Assembly: GCA_035772405.1 (NCBI GenBank)
Contig: JAYKKM010000337.1
Location: 3,197,001-3,261,000 of the forward strand
Direction: 5' to 3'
DNA: 64,000 bases
Origin: Chrysogorgia sp. JL179-B06
Taxonomy: Eukaryota; Cnidaria; Anthozoa; Scleralcyonacea; Chrysogorgiidae
In this document: positions 11,445 to 20,710 of the stretch, in pieces
Position numbering within the stretch: position 1 is the stretch's first letter
Layout: every line of letters starts with the position of its first letter
The notes under the pieces: generated by a model
Told to the model about the DNA's origin: nothing
The model's input: the letters and a program-made list of their open reading frames with translations, nothing else
The model's database searches: none
Program-made: the position numbers and the translations under genes

Positions 11445-13012
11445 TGATCGCGCTTTTCGTATGGAAGCGGGCAAGCGGCCGCTGCTAACCTAACAGATTG
11501 GAGCGTGTTGAAAGCGGATCTGTGTAGTTGGGGGCCCGCAGCTGGGGGCCCGCAGCTGGTCATCCCCCGCGGGCAACGCTACGAAGCACGAGGTGATGAC
11601 ATAACTAGGGAAACGTGCGTCTCGTTGAACCGCGGATCATACCGCAGTCCTCGCGGCCATTGTAGATTTCATCACGCTTGCCACAAGTGTGGAGGCCCGC
11701 ACCGAAGCATCCAATGCCAGCAGCAGCAATTATCCACTCCGTATTATCGCGCAAGATCACCTATCGCGCAAGATTACCCAACGCGTCGACCGATCAAAGA
11801 GAGCGCAGCCTAAATGAACTGTCACCACGCACTGTTAACATCACACTTGTAATTACACGCAACGGAAATATTCCGACATCGCGGTCACCAGTTGATGTCA
11901 CCAACTTGAAAATACAATTAATGTCGCACCCGGATCGCAACAAGGTCCGGTACTTTCTTGTTAAACGGTTTTCGTTATGGTTTTCGTTTGAGATTTCACA
12001 AAGAGTTATCAAAGCCCAAGTCCGCAGAATCAAATTGTCCGTCGACCCTCGAACACGCGGCGGTAATTGACGAATAGTTGCAACTCGGGCGGGTTTTTGG
12101 TCCGACGATAGCACCACCGATTGAAAATTTACATGTGAGACGTTTTGCTGTGATACCTAGGAAGGGCAACGACAATTGGCGGCTTATTCTTGACCTGTCA
12201 CATCTCACGGCCAATAGTGCAAACGACAGAATAATAAAAGAAGAATTTTCATTGACTTACACGAAGTTGAAGAATGCGATAGATACGAATACGATTATGC
12301 GCTACGGTAGAGGGATGTTGATGGGTAAAATCGACATTAAAACTTTAAAGTGGCTATCGCAGTTCCTATTCATCCGGCTGATAGATATCTTTTGGGTATG
12401 CGTTGGCGAGAAAGATACTATGTCGACTTAGCCCTCCCGTTTGGCTTGCGATCGGCACCATGGTTATTCACATTGGCAGAACTGTTTGAATGGATTTTTT
12501 TTTAGGAACAATTTTGATGTGGAAGACTTACTTCATTATTTAGACGATTATTTTACGCTAGGCCCCGCAAACTCGAATATATGCGCTCGACGTTGAACCG
12601 CGTCGGACAACAAAGGTTATGACATGGCGTCCAAACAACACTACAAAGAATAGCCTACAAAGAATTGTTCCCTACTGCATTGCCTTGCCATGTCTGGGGA
12701 CGGGTGTGGGGACGGGAGTGGTCACGAAAGCGAATCCAGTTCTTGCAGTGCGACAGTGAAAGCGTAGTGGCCATAATCAAGTCTGCCACGTCTAAAGACT
12801 CGAACATTATGCAGCTGTGTCGCGAATTGTTACTTAACGAAGCACGATTTAATTTTAATGTGTCCGCCGTTCATGCCCCTGGTAAGACAAATGCTCTAGC
12901 TGATGCATTATCGCGCTTTAACATGCAGGCATTTTCTTTCAAATTAGCAGCACAGGCATCTGCGACACCAATAACGGCTAATTTAATGGGCGAGACAACG
13001 AGACAATATTAA
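11445..13012 (+). pseudogene. retroelement zinc knuckle, reverse transcriptase and RNase H, decayed
   Basis: Reading frames in order give a cysteine/histidine knuckle (CRFHHACHKCGG, about 11,660-11,700) and an RT starting near 12,100 with FAVIPRKGNDNWRLILDLSH. The RT continues with a fragment of motif A (GKIDIK), LALPFGLRSAPWLFT, and the YLDD box as HYLDDYF (about 12,537). An RNase H segment ends in ALADALSRF (about 12,920). Several frameshifts and stops interrupt it, and a segment between YLDD and RNase H is missing. The wording resembles tyrosine-recombinase (DIRS/Ngaro-like) elements more than gypsy, but no recombinase is seen because the copy ends at 13,012. The upstream part is at 9,500-10,073. 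Confidence 0.7.
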
Positions 13013-13070
13013 TGGTATATATGATTGGTTATATATATATATATATAGTTCCCGATTGACCATACATGAC

Positions 13071-13194
13071 GGTTCCCGATTGAACATACATGACGACACA
13101 CATGTTTTTTGTTGTTTTTTCCCTATATATATATATATAGGAAAAAAACAAAACAAAAAACGTGTGTGTCGTCATGTATGGTCAATCGGGAACC
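13071..13194. repeat. 124-bp hairpin with AT dinucleotide loop
   Basis: GGTTCCCGATTGA..CATACATGACGACACAC at the left is repeated inverted at the right, ending at GGGAACC (13,194). The loop is a TATATA run. A partial third copy of the arm lies just upstream (13,048-13,070). This is a small MITE-like palindrome. Confidence 0.7.
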
Positions 13195-13349
13195 TAGGTG
13201 CAGGCCCAGCATGTTCACATTATCATGGGCTCTGTAACGTCAGGGTAGCAATCCGCACATATACTGTCGTAATGTGTGTGGAGATGCCACTTGTGGTGGT
13301 AACACTATATTATTTTTTTTCTCTCCAACTCCATATAATTTAACTGTTT

Positions 13350-13515
13350 ACTTTCGGGGAGATACCCACGTTAAATGCAGGTGACCCCATATACCATTGT
13401 AACGTCGGGGAGATACCCACTGAAAATGGTGACCCCATATGCCATTTGAACATCGGGGAGATAGCCACAGGAAGTGGTGACCCCATATGCCATTTGAACA
13501 TCCGGGAGATACCTG
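13350..13515 (+). repeat. tandem repeat of about 50 bp, 3-4 copies
   Basis: Units share CGGGGAGATACCCAC and GGTGACCCCATAT(A/G)CCATT. Three nearly full units and a partial fourth can be read. Confidence 0.8.
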
Positions 13516-13549
13516 ACTGGTTTTGTCACAGCCTCTAACGGCATTCCCT

Positions 13550-14090
13550 ACATATGAAAATGACCGCGATCATGATAGGAACGTAACAATATACACACCC
13601 ATTAGGGTTGGATTGGGGGCAGTATTCGAACAATCCCATCCTGGCGTCAAACCACCAGCAAGCATAGCCAATTAGCATCGGAGTCAAGCTGGGTCTGCTT
13701 GCAATGACATTGAAATTCTGTGCAAGCAATGTTATTCTAGCACTTATTACGAGTAGTAATAAGTAGACAAGGCAATTGAAGAAATTCGGACAGCAAACAT
13801 ACCGTGTCGCGAGTGGAATATATCTCTGTAAAAATCTCATACAATCTCTGATATTTCATGCCAGTCATCCTAAGAAAGAAGAAAGAGGTTATTGCTAAAA
13901 CAGAAACTGCCAGGTGTGGGAATGTATATGCACAATGGTACGATCCTCTTGCATGCCAATTTAGAAGAATTTCTGCCAACAACTTCTCCTTCTTATCACA
14001 GGATAGCCCAGACAAATGATATGCAGGTAATGTGGATGCAACATGAAGTGGTCATTATATTCGTTCTCAGGGCACAGGACACTCTGAAGT
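13550..14090 (+). repeat. dispersed repeat, copy 2
   Basis: Same-orientation relative of 5,740-6,300, carrying its own short insertion around 13,655-13,740. Neither copy has recognisable coding sequence. Confidence 0.7.
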
Positions 14091-14689
14091 CTGACAGCGA
14101 CAGTTCCCAATTAGCGCGAATATTTCGGTTCACTTTTGTGAAAGATTCTTTCTTTTCAGCTCAACCATTCTGTAGAGTTAGAGTATGCCACATTTTAAAA
14201 ACACTAAATCAATTTGATGGCTTCTACATGGTTATTTGTCCACATTTTTGCGTCTGCGTAGCAGAGCGCTATGTTATCGACCGAGATGTTCGTTTGTTAG
14301 GATGTTTTCGTTCACCTATAGTTTGAAGAGTTGTTTACACTGAAATACATTTTATTGATCAGTTTAATATGTGGCTGGGAAAACTCTTTATTGGTAACGC
14401 CGATCGTGGTAGACCTGCACTAAAAAGATGACGAACGGATTCGTCCGCGATGTCAAAATGAAACTCGAAATATTAAACCATGTCTATTTATTTTTGATCA
14501 AGTGAATATATTTTTATAATATATAGTTTTTATGTATTTTTATAATTAGAACGCATTCTAATCTTGCATGTTATGGGTTACCTGTGCCTTACAGCTAAAA
14601 GAAATCAAGATAAAATCTTTCCCCTTTTTGAATAAATTACCGTTTTGGAATTTGGAACAAATTATGGCATTAGTACTAGCTAGGAAAAT
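14091..14689. other. no recognised feature
   Basis: AT-rich sequence with no supported gene. The plus frame that extends to 14,326 continues out of the dispersed repeat and shows no family similarity. Confidence 0.35.
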
Positions 14690-15560
14690 GCTGCCTCGGG
14701 ACTAACACAGGAGCAGTGGATACGAAGTTGCCTGTAGAAGTGTTCAGGATTACGCATGCCATGGAGGTCGGAGGATGAAATAAATAGAATGTAGAATATA
14801 AACCACGTATACAGGCGATCATATAGCCTTGTAATAAATAACATGTCATGGTAATCATATGACGCGTTTGTAATGTCAAAATTCAATCTGATCATTTAAA
14901 CACCATACGTCTAATTCGAACAACATTTACTCGAAACGAGCAAGCATCGCGAAGTTATGAAACTTTTGCCAAATCGAACTTCACGATTGTAATATTTCTG
15001 AATTGAACGATTTACATGTATAGACATGTACAACATTTACTCGAAACGAGCAAGCATCGCGAAGTTATAAATTTTCCATTCAAGCGAAACTTTTGCCAAA
15101 TCGAACTTCACGATTGTAATATTGTTGAATTGAACGATTTACAGGCGGTCAACTTTTAAATCGAACAAACGAACGGGAAATATACTCTCCTAATACTAAA
15201 ATAACGTACCGAAATCACTCAGGATGTCACCGTTGTCAAAAAACATTGAGGTTACAGTGTCTCCTTCAATTAAGACGCTGTTATATATTTATTAGCTTTA
15301 TTTTTTTCATAATTCGTTGCAGCATAATTACCGATCTCATTCGCCATTTACTGGTCCACATGCGTCGAACGCAATTACATAATCTTTGATTACTCCTAGT
15401 ATATAGTTGTACTTATTATCGTTTGTCCATGCACAGTCACAGGTTTTGCCTAATAAATCATCAAACAACTCTGTTTCATTTGAGATTTTACCCGTATTTG
15501 AGAATGGAAAAAGTTCCCAGTTATCTTTACAAGTTCTGATAATCACTCAAAGTCTGAAAC
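14690..15560 (-). repeat. dispersed repeat B, copy 2
   Basis: Inverted relative of 7,850-8,480. It contains a local tandem duplication: the block CAACATTTACTCGAAACGAGCAAG and its downstream neighbours occur twice (about 14,920-15,020 and 15,030-15,150). A minus-strand frame at 15,546-15,337 starts without ATG and ends at the shared tract FDACGPVNGE. Confidence 0.65.
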
Positions 15561-15582
15561 TCTTGTTTTCATTATAACTATA

Positions 15583-16115
15583 TACCGTAGAATCCCGCTT
15601 ATAAGCCCTGGGCTTATACAACTTCGTAAGGAGTTTTGAGTGGGCTTATAACCGGGGGGCTTATAACCGGGGGGCTTATAACCGGGAGGCCTAATAAGCG
15701 GGATAGAAAAAACGTTTCAAAACGCAACAGACAAACTATGTTGGCACTTTATTGCTCGACGTTTTAGTTAATATTGCAAGTGCAAAAACAATAACAAATA
15801 AAGAAGATTTCTGATTTGGGCCAGGGAACCATTCCAAAAACGCCATCATAATGCCAACTTAAGTACTGAACTCTGAAATTTTAGTAATGTCACCTACAGC
15901 AAAGTTATCCAATTAACTTGCCATAATGAGAATGCTGAATTGTTTAAACATATTATCAGTAAACGTTTTGCTAGTTGCGCTGTTTCTCTGTTTTTTCGTT
16001 GTTATTTTTACTATAAAAGGTGCTTATAATCGGGGGCTTATAATCGGGGGCTTATAATCGGGGGCTTATAATCGGGGGCTTATAATCGGGGGCTTATAAT
16101 CGGGATTCTACGGTA
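15583..16115. mobile_element. pogo-like non-autonomous DNA transposon
   Basis: The ends TACCGTAGAATCCCG and CGGGATTCTACGGTA are perfect inverted repeats. Removing the outer TA on each side leaves a TA target duplication, as for Tc1/mariner/pogo elements. Just inside both ends lie short tandem units of GGGGGCTTATAA(T/C)C: three or four at the left (about 15,645-15,690) and six at the right (about 16,018-16,105). These units may be extra transposase-binding sites or a replication-slippage product. There is no transposase gene. Confidence 0.75.
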
Positions 16116-16643
16116 TGCGTTTATATCTGCCTTGGCTTGGTACAGGTAAATGAATGTACATACATTTTATTATATCCGTCGTCTATTCACAAATTTTGTA
16201 GATATTTAACACATACATGTAGCTTTGGATTTGATTGAACATTGATGAGTTTGCAAAATGAATGCATTGTTGAGCTTGCAAAATACACTGTTTACATATT
16301 TATATAGCTGTGTATCGATTGTTCATATATTATTATATATGAATGCTTACAAATGAACATCTCCCCAATTGCAAGTTGCAACCCCTGATCTATCGTTATA
16401 CTGTAAGGTCATTATCTTCATCCAATTTTCACTTCAACAGCAGACGCATACCGTATACGCATTACATACCTATTTTTTTATTATGGTGTTGAATTACACT
16501 ACATGTGTTTCAGCTTGAAGTGGCGAATTGCTACTCAATTTACGCAAACGATTAATTCATTATTAATCGATTGTTGAGGACGATTAATCGATTATGAATT
16601 GAGCCCAATGGGCTCAGCTCTACTCAATTTTGATTGGCTAAAA
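16116..16643. other. no recognised feature
   Basis: AT-rich sequence with no supported gene or repeat, apart from a short ATTAATCGATT / CGATTAATCGATT direct repeat at about 16,550-16,595. Confidence 0.35.
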
Positions 16644-16880
16644 ACCTACAGACAATTCTTGATGTCTTGCCACCTACAAAATATCAAAAATTGTCTGTAG
16701 GTGATGTAATTGTCTTTGCGTGGCTTGCTTCCTAAACTCCCTAAAGGCTTCTACATTTATAATTGTATATTAAAATAAAACAATTATTGGATTTGGCTTA
16801 CACATGACATCAAGAATTACCCAGACCACTGTCAATGTTATCTGCCTCAGCCTTTGGCAGATAACATTGACCTTGGTCTG
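16644..16880. repeat. two hairpins (16,644-16,702 and 16,822-16,880)
   Basis: The first pairs ACCTACAGACAATT with AATTGTCTGTAGGT. The second pairs CAGACC.CTGTCAATGTTATCTGCC with its inverted copy around a 9-base loop. Both are MITE-like. They may be two halves of one decayed element. Confidence 0.6.
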
Positions 16881-17917
16881 AATAATTATTGATCATGTGC
16901 TCAAAATATCAAAACTACAGTACTACATATATTATATTACCAATAAAACCATGATAAACAGAGTGCACCTGAGGTAATCTTTGTTCTTATGCAGTGCAAT
17001 ATAATGCACCTATCAATGTTAAGCCTGATGGTGGTTGCCATCCCCACATTCGGGAATTCGGACACCGGGGTGGGAACATTTGAATTTTTGGCAAGGAGGA
17101 CTGAGACCTAGTCCTTGCAGTGGACAAATTGGATTTTAATTGGATTTATGCAATGAATAATATTAAAACAAGAGGTGTAGCGTATATGTAATTTCTCGGG
17201 TTTTTGACGGGTGCTTTGTATAAGGAACCAATCACATCGAGGCAAGTCATGTGAAAAAAGGGGTCCCATACCTGGATCTCAGGGTCTATACTAATGACTC
17301 CTTGGCTTGACAAGTTTTACCCTCACACCCACCATCAACTCATTGCTCCGGTCTGGGTATTCGCTTGTATTCTCATTTACCCTGGTTGTTGTACCCCAGT
17401 TCCCCAATCCCCACCCTGGAATTTCCAACTCTTATTTGGCGCCTCTACCCCCCCCCCCCTACCCTGGAATTTCCAACTGTTATTTAGCCCCTGGAATTTC
17501 CGGTCTGCCATAAACATAAACATAAACAGAGAGAGACAATCTGCGAGATGAAATATATATTTGTCAACTAAAATGATACACAATTAATATCCAGCACTGG
17601 TAAGATTTATCGGTTTATAATAAAAACTTGCAGGTTTGGAACTTAGAAGCATTAATCGGCAAACTAAAGCTTACCTGAGAGCGAGCGGCCTGGCTTGTTC
17701 TTGTCACTTTTCGCGTAAAGAGGGACATAGCCTCGGCGCTAAAATTTCTGTAAAGGCTCTTCCCAACCTTGCTTTTTAAAAGCAAAGCAAAATGGCGGCA
17801 AAAATTGGGCTGCCTCGTACAGACGCTCGCGGGCGCTCGCATTTTGAGTTTACCTAAGTAACCAGGCCTTATTCAAAATGGAAGCCAATATTGCGTTAGA
17901 AAACTCGTTAGTGGTTA
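16881..17917. other. no supported gene; short C-rich repeats
   Basis: A motif CCCTGGAATTTCCAACT occurs twice, with a shortened third copy, at about 17,415-17,505 beside a run of ten or more C. Frames over it on both strands are repeat shadows. The remainder shows nothing recognisable. Confidence 0.4.

Positions 17918-17951
<34 letters not shown>
17918..17951 (+). repeat. (AAT)n microsatellite
   Basis: Uninterrupted TAA/AAT repeat of about eleven units. Confidence 0.9.
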
Positions 17952-17952
<1 letters not shown>

Positions 17953-17972
17953 GACGTATTAGGAGTGTAAAG

Positions 17973-18185
17973 TGTGGTAACACGAGTTTTAAAAGGTTTA
18001 TTCAAGCTATGCTTTATTTACAAACTCCATTCTGCTTACTGCCTCGAGGTCAATCCCCTGCTGGGGGCAACAGTCACAAGGTAGATGACGTCACATCTTC
18101 CTTTCCCACGTAAAGAAGTTAACCTTGATTTGAGATCATAACAAAATTCAGTTTTACTTGGTTGACTTAAACAGTTATTAGCACA
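17973..18185 (-). repeat. probable 3' LTR of the Ty3/gypsy element
   Basis: On the minus strand this segment starts TGTGCTAATAAC and ends GTTACCACA, so it has TG...CA ends within short TGTG/CACA inverted repeats. It lies directly downstream of the gypsy polyprotein stop at 18,203. No second copy was found on the other side of the Polinton, where satellite sequence replaces the 5' part of the element. No purine-rich tract of classical quality precedes it. The call is therefore inferred from position and ends only. Confidence 0.4.
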
Positions 18186-18202
18186 TGTTTATTATTTCTT
18201 AA

Positions 18203-18664
18203 TTATCCAATACATAGTCCCTTAAATGTTCTGGACGTAGGGGCTCTGAACTGTTGGTTTTCAGGCTGAGTCACTGTTGTGGATGGTTCAGCTGCCTGCG
18301 GAATGTGACTACCATCTTCATCCCCAGAATCTGGTGGTATGATGTCCTCGTCGTGTATCTGCAAATACTCATTGGTCAGCTTCAGGTGTCTTCTGTTTCT
18401 CCGCAAGTGTGTGCCATTTTCAGTAACCACATGGTATGAGCGGATGCCCACTTTATCTTGTACCTTCCCTTTCACCCACTTCTCACCCTTTCTCATGGTC
18501 GACAGGGGTTTGATCCTCATCACATCACCAGCCTTGAGTCTGGGCAATTCATGTGCATTTCTGTTGAAATATTTTTGTTGTTTCGTGTAAAAGACTCCTG
18601 GAAGTTGGTATAAGGGTTCTGGTGCGACGATTGAAAAGCGTTTGTGCTGGTAAGCTGCTAAGAT
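18203..18664 (-). pseudogene. Ty3/gypsy polyprotein, integrase C-terminal part
   Basis: The minus-strand frame contains the region following the integrase core: the tract HELPRLKAGDVMRIKPL, a small beta-barrel-like segment, and a hydrophilic tail ending at 18,203. The first 70-90 bases next to the Polinton read as integrase in a different frame from the rest, so one frameshift lies near 18,575-18,595. The 5' half of the integrase lies on the far side of the Polinton at 37,266. Reading across the two flanks with a single copy of the target duplication keeps the same frame at the junction. Confidence 0.8.
18659..18664. repeat. left target-site duplication (TAAGAT)
   Basis: TAAGAT directly precedes the element and is repeated exactly at 37,260-37,265. 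A 6-bp duplication is the known hallmark of Polinton integration. Confidence 0.95.
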
Positions 18665-18833
18665 AGTAGTATAGCAAGTGGGGCTGCGAGCCCAATCGAC
18701 CTCAATTGTGAATATAAATACCAAAACATCACCAAATTTGGCCAAGTCACGACTCGACAAATTTGGTGATGTTTTGGTATTTATATTCACGGTTGAGGTT
18801 GAATAAGCCCACAGCCCCACTTGCTATACTACT
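18665..18833. repeat. 169-bp palindromic tip, left
   Basis: The first 84 or so bases are followed by their imperfect reverse complement. The terminal AGTAGTATAGCAAGTGGGGCTG recurs inverted, ending at 18,833. The central arms ATAAATACCAAAACATCACC / GGTGATGTTTTGGTATTTAT are perfect around a loop of about 17 bases. The arms differ at a handful of positions. The tip could fold into a terminal hairpin. Confidence 0.9.
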
Positions 18834-19183
18834 ACAGCGATCGTTAGTCAATCTAAACACCCCTCCCACGTTTTCTACTAAATTGATGCCAAACACACGC
18901 GAGACTCACGAGACAACACCAAATCGTTATTTTAACGAAATACGACACATTTCGTCAAATTTAGAAAGAGTTTTATGTCGTCATTTTCACATTTGTGTTT
19001 GACAAACTACAACAGACGCGTTCTGCCGTTGTCTCAATTCACGCGCGAAAAAAAAGCCACTAGATTTTGATTCTAGTGACGATGTTTAATAAATTTCAAC
19101 GAGAGAGCCACTAGAGTCTAGTGTTAAATAGATTTCATATGCGAGTGCTCTACCTGCTATACGAATCAAGGTCACCTGTTGAT

Positions 19184-19365
19184 GTTGCTAACAACAACAT
19201 TCCATTGCGAATAGCAACCACAACTTTTCAAAAAATGTTTTCACTTTTAAAAAATGTTTTCACTTTGAAAAAAATATTTTCACTTTGAAAAAATATTTTC
19301 ATTTTAAAATATTTTTTTCAAAAAGTTGTGGTTGCTATTCGCAATGGAATGTTGTTGTTAGCAAC
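19184..19365. repeat. subterminal hairpin, left
   Basis: GTTGCTAACAACAACATTCC and the block through GCAACCACAACTTTT are repeated inverted at the right. The loop is made of four short TTTTCA(C/T)TTT(G/A)AAAAAA-type units. The same structure is at 36,560-36,740. Confidence 0.9.
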
Positions 19366-19579
19366 ACACCACGTACAACCACCTGCTGTCGTGCGAGGTG
19401 GAGATAGCTGACCACAAGAGAAGAATCGCGATGTTTGAAGAAGGGGTGAGGACCACCATGCTAAGACTGTCTAACTTTGAGCGCACTCGTTAAATCGTAC
19501 ACTATAAATATCGTGAATAAAAAACTGTTGTGTGAATGGGCTCGCGCGGTTGTTATGAAGCCACCTGCTAACATGCAAA

Positions 19580-20092
19580 TTAGTCCACCCGCTCGCTATT
19601 TTCAGTGTTTGTCGTCGCACTTCTGAAATGGTGGTCGTACACATATTTAGACGTTGTGATTCCTCCCGACAACAAGCCCAAGAAAGGCACGTACGGTGTC
19701 ACAATCGCGACAATGCTCTCGACGTCTTTCTTTAATAGCGGGTCTTTCTGCAACTCGTCATTTAGTTCGTCAGGGTTTTCAATAGCGTTCAACCCATCCA
19801 GTAAGCTAGCGAATTTGCTGATTAACAAGTCGGTGAGAAAAGCGTTTGCAATTTCCATTCTCTTCAACTCATATTGGCGCCATATCTTGTCGATAACCTT
19901 TGCGGACGCTTTTTTAATGTACGCTTCAGATTGGCTTACCACACCATCGCCAGACAGTCTAATAAGTTCGGCTCTTCTAACGTCAATGTTGTCTTCCACA
20001 GTCGAAGTATCATCAGTGTCCTCAACTAGTTCCTCAACCGCGGGATTTTCTTCACTTTTGCGTTTCACCATCGCGTTATTACTTATACCCAT
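19580..20092 (-). CDS. Polinton 170-aa protein of unknown function
   Basis: The protein has an acidic, Thr/Ser-rich N-terminus after a short KRK patch, a probable helical middle region (residues about 50-115), and a hydrophobic C-terminal stretch around PYVPFLGLLSGG (about 138-149) with a charged tail. I recognise no family. It is the last gene of the left minus-strand block, 3 bp after the ATPase stop, so it is probably co-expressed with the packaging and capsid genes. A second ATG lies 7 codons in. Its 3' half lies within the left terminal repeat, so a truncated copy exists at the right end (36,091-36,345). Confidence 0.75.
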   Translation of the reverse strand: MGISNNAMVKRKSEENPAVEELVEDTDDTSTVEDNIDVRRAELIRLSGDGVVSQSEAYIKKASAKVIDKIWRQYELKRMEIANAFLTDLLISKFASLLDGLNAIENPDELNDELQKDPLLKKDVESIVAIVTPYVPFLGLLSGGITTSKYVYDHHFRSATTNTENSERVD

Positions 20093-20095
20093 ATT

Positions 20096-20695
20096 TTATT
20101 GCGGAATAACAACTTCGTGACTGTATGGGTAGCGCAGTGAGATTTCAAGTCTAGCGTACTTATTATTTTTTAATGCGGTCACAATCGCCGACGATTTTTC
20201 TCTGCTAATGTTTCCAAGGTAATCGTCGATAACGACCTTCATATCACTTCTGCTCGGACAGTAAAAGCAAATGAGCTTACTAATGTTTTCTCTATACGGT
20301 TTTGCGATCGACGTCAGTTGTTGTGTGATGACAATAACGCTCAACATAAAATGTCGCGCACTAAAAGCCAAGTTGACCAACTGACTAGTCCTATTCTTGA
20401 CGTCCTGCCCACTTGCACAGTCGTCCAACACAATCAGAGTGTTAGTGCCTTTAAAAACATTTGTTACACACTTGAGAACAGCGTCGACACTGTCTTGCGC
20501 GCAGTCTATCGCTAACACGTCGGGGTCGCGCACATATTTCCAATCTTGGTACGCTTTGTTCCACTCGAAAGTAGGGCAAATCAACACAATGTAGTCAAAT
20601 TTACTAAAGTACTCAGATTCCAATGTTTCCAACAAATAATGCGTCTTACCACAAGCTGTCATACCAACAATTAACATATTAAACGGAGTCTCCAT
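20096..20695 (-). CDS. genome-packaging ATPase (A32/FtsK-HerA type)
   Basis: A 199-aa P-loop ATPase. The Walker A motif is GMTACGKT (residues 11-18), Walker B is TLIVLDD (86-92, acidic pair D91-D92), and a polar QQ (125-126) follows, as in the A32-like packaging ATPases. The family pumps the linear genome into preformed capsids in Polintons, virophages, adenovirus-like elements and nucleocytoplasmic viruses. The length is normal for Polintons. It lies 15 bp downstream of the major capsid gene and 3 bp upstream of the 170-aa gene, the usual morphogenesis neighbourhood. The start is the ATG preceded by GTGAGTTA. Confidence 0.93.
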   Translation of the reverse strand: METPFNMLIVGMTACGKTHYLLETLESEYFSKFDYIVLICPTFEWNKAYQDWKYVRDPDVLAIDCAQDSVDAVLKCVTNVFKGTNTLIVLDDCASGQDVKNRTSQLVNLAFSARHFMLSVIVITQQLTSIAKPYRENISKLICFYCPSRSDMKVVIDDYLGNISREKSSAIVTALKNNKYARLEISLRYPYSHEVVIPQ

Positions 20696-20710
20696 TAACT
20701 CACGTTTGAT

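Larger units (their letters stand above)
18665..19852 (+). repeat. left terminal inverted repeat of the Polinton
   Basis: It matches 36,091-37,259 in inverted orientation. The outer about 900 bp look identical except for one A in a homopolymer. The inner part, inside the coding sequence of the 170-aa gene, differs by an 18-bp deletion in the right copy and a few substitutions. Both copies carry a 79-codon frame (18,763-19,002 here) that crosses the palindrome and is probably not a gene. Confidence 0.95.

Noticed and set aside
17615..17842. 75-codon minus-strand frame
   Set aside because: No family recognised and the GCCGCCATTTTG-type sequence looks like common genomic repeat or promoter-rich DNA rather than a coding exon.
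18763..19002. 79-codon frame present in both terminal repeats (also 36,922-37,161)
   Set aside because: It is duplicated only because the repeats are identical, crosses the palindromic tip, and shows no protein-like pattern.
19605..20120. 171-codon plus-strand frame opposite the 170-aa gene
   Set aside because: Serine/threonine-rich shadow of the minus-strand gene, which fits the compact minus-strand block.
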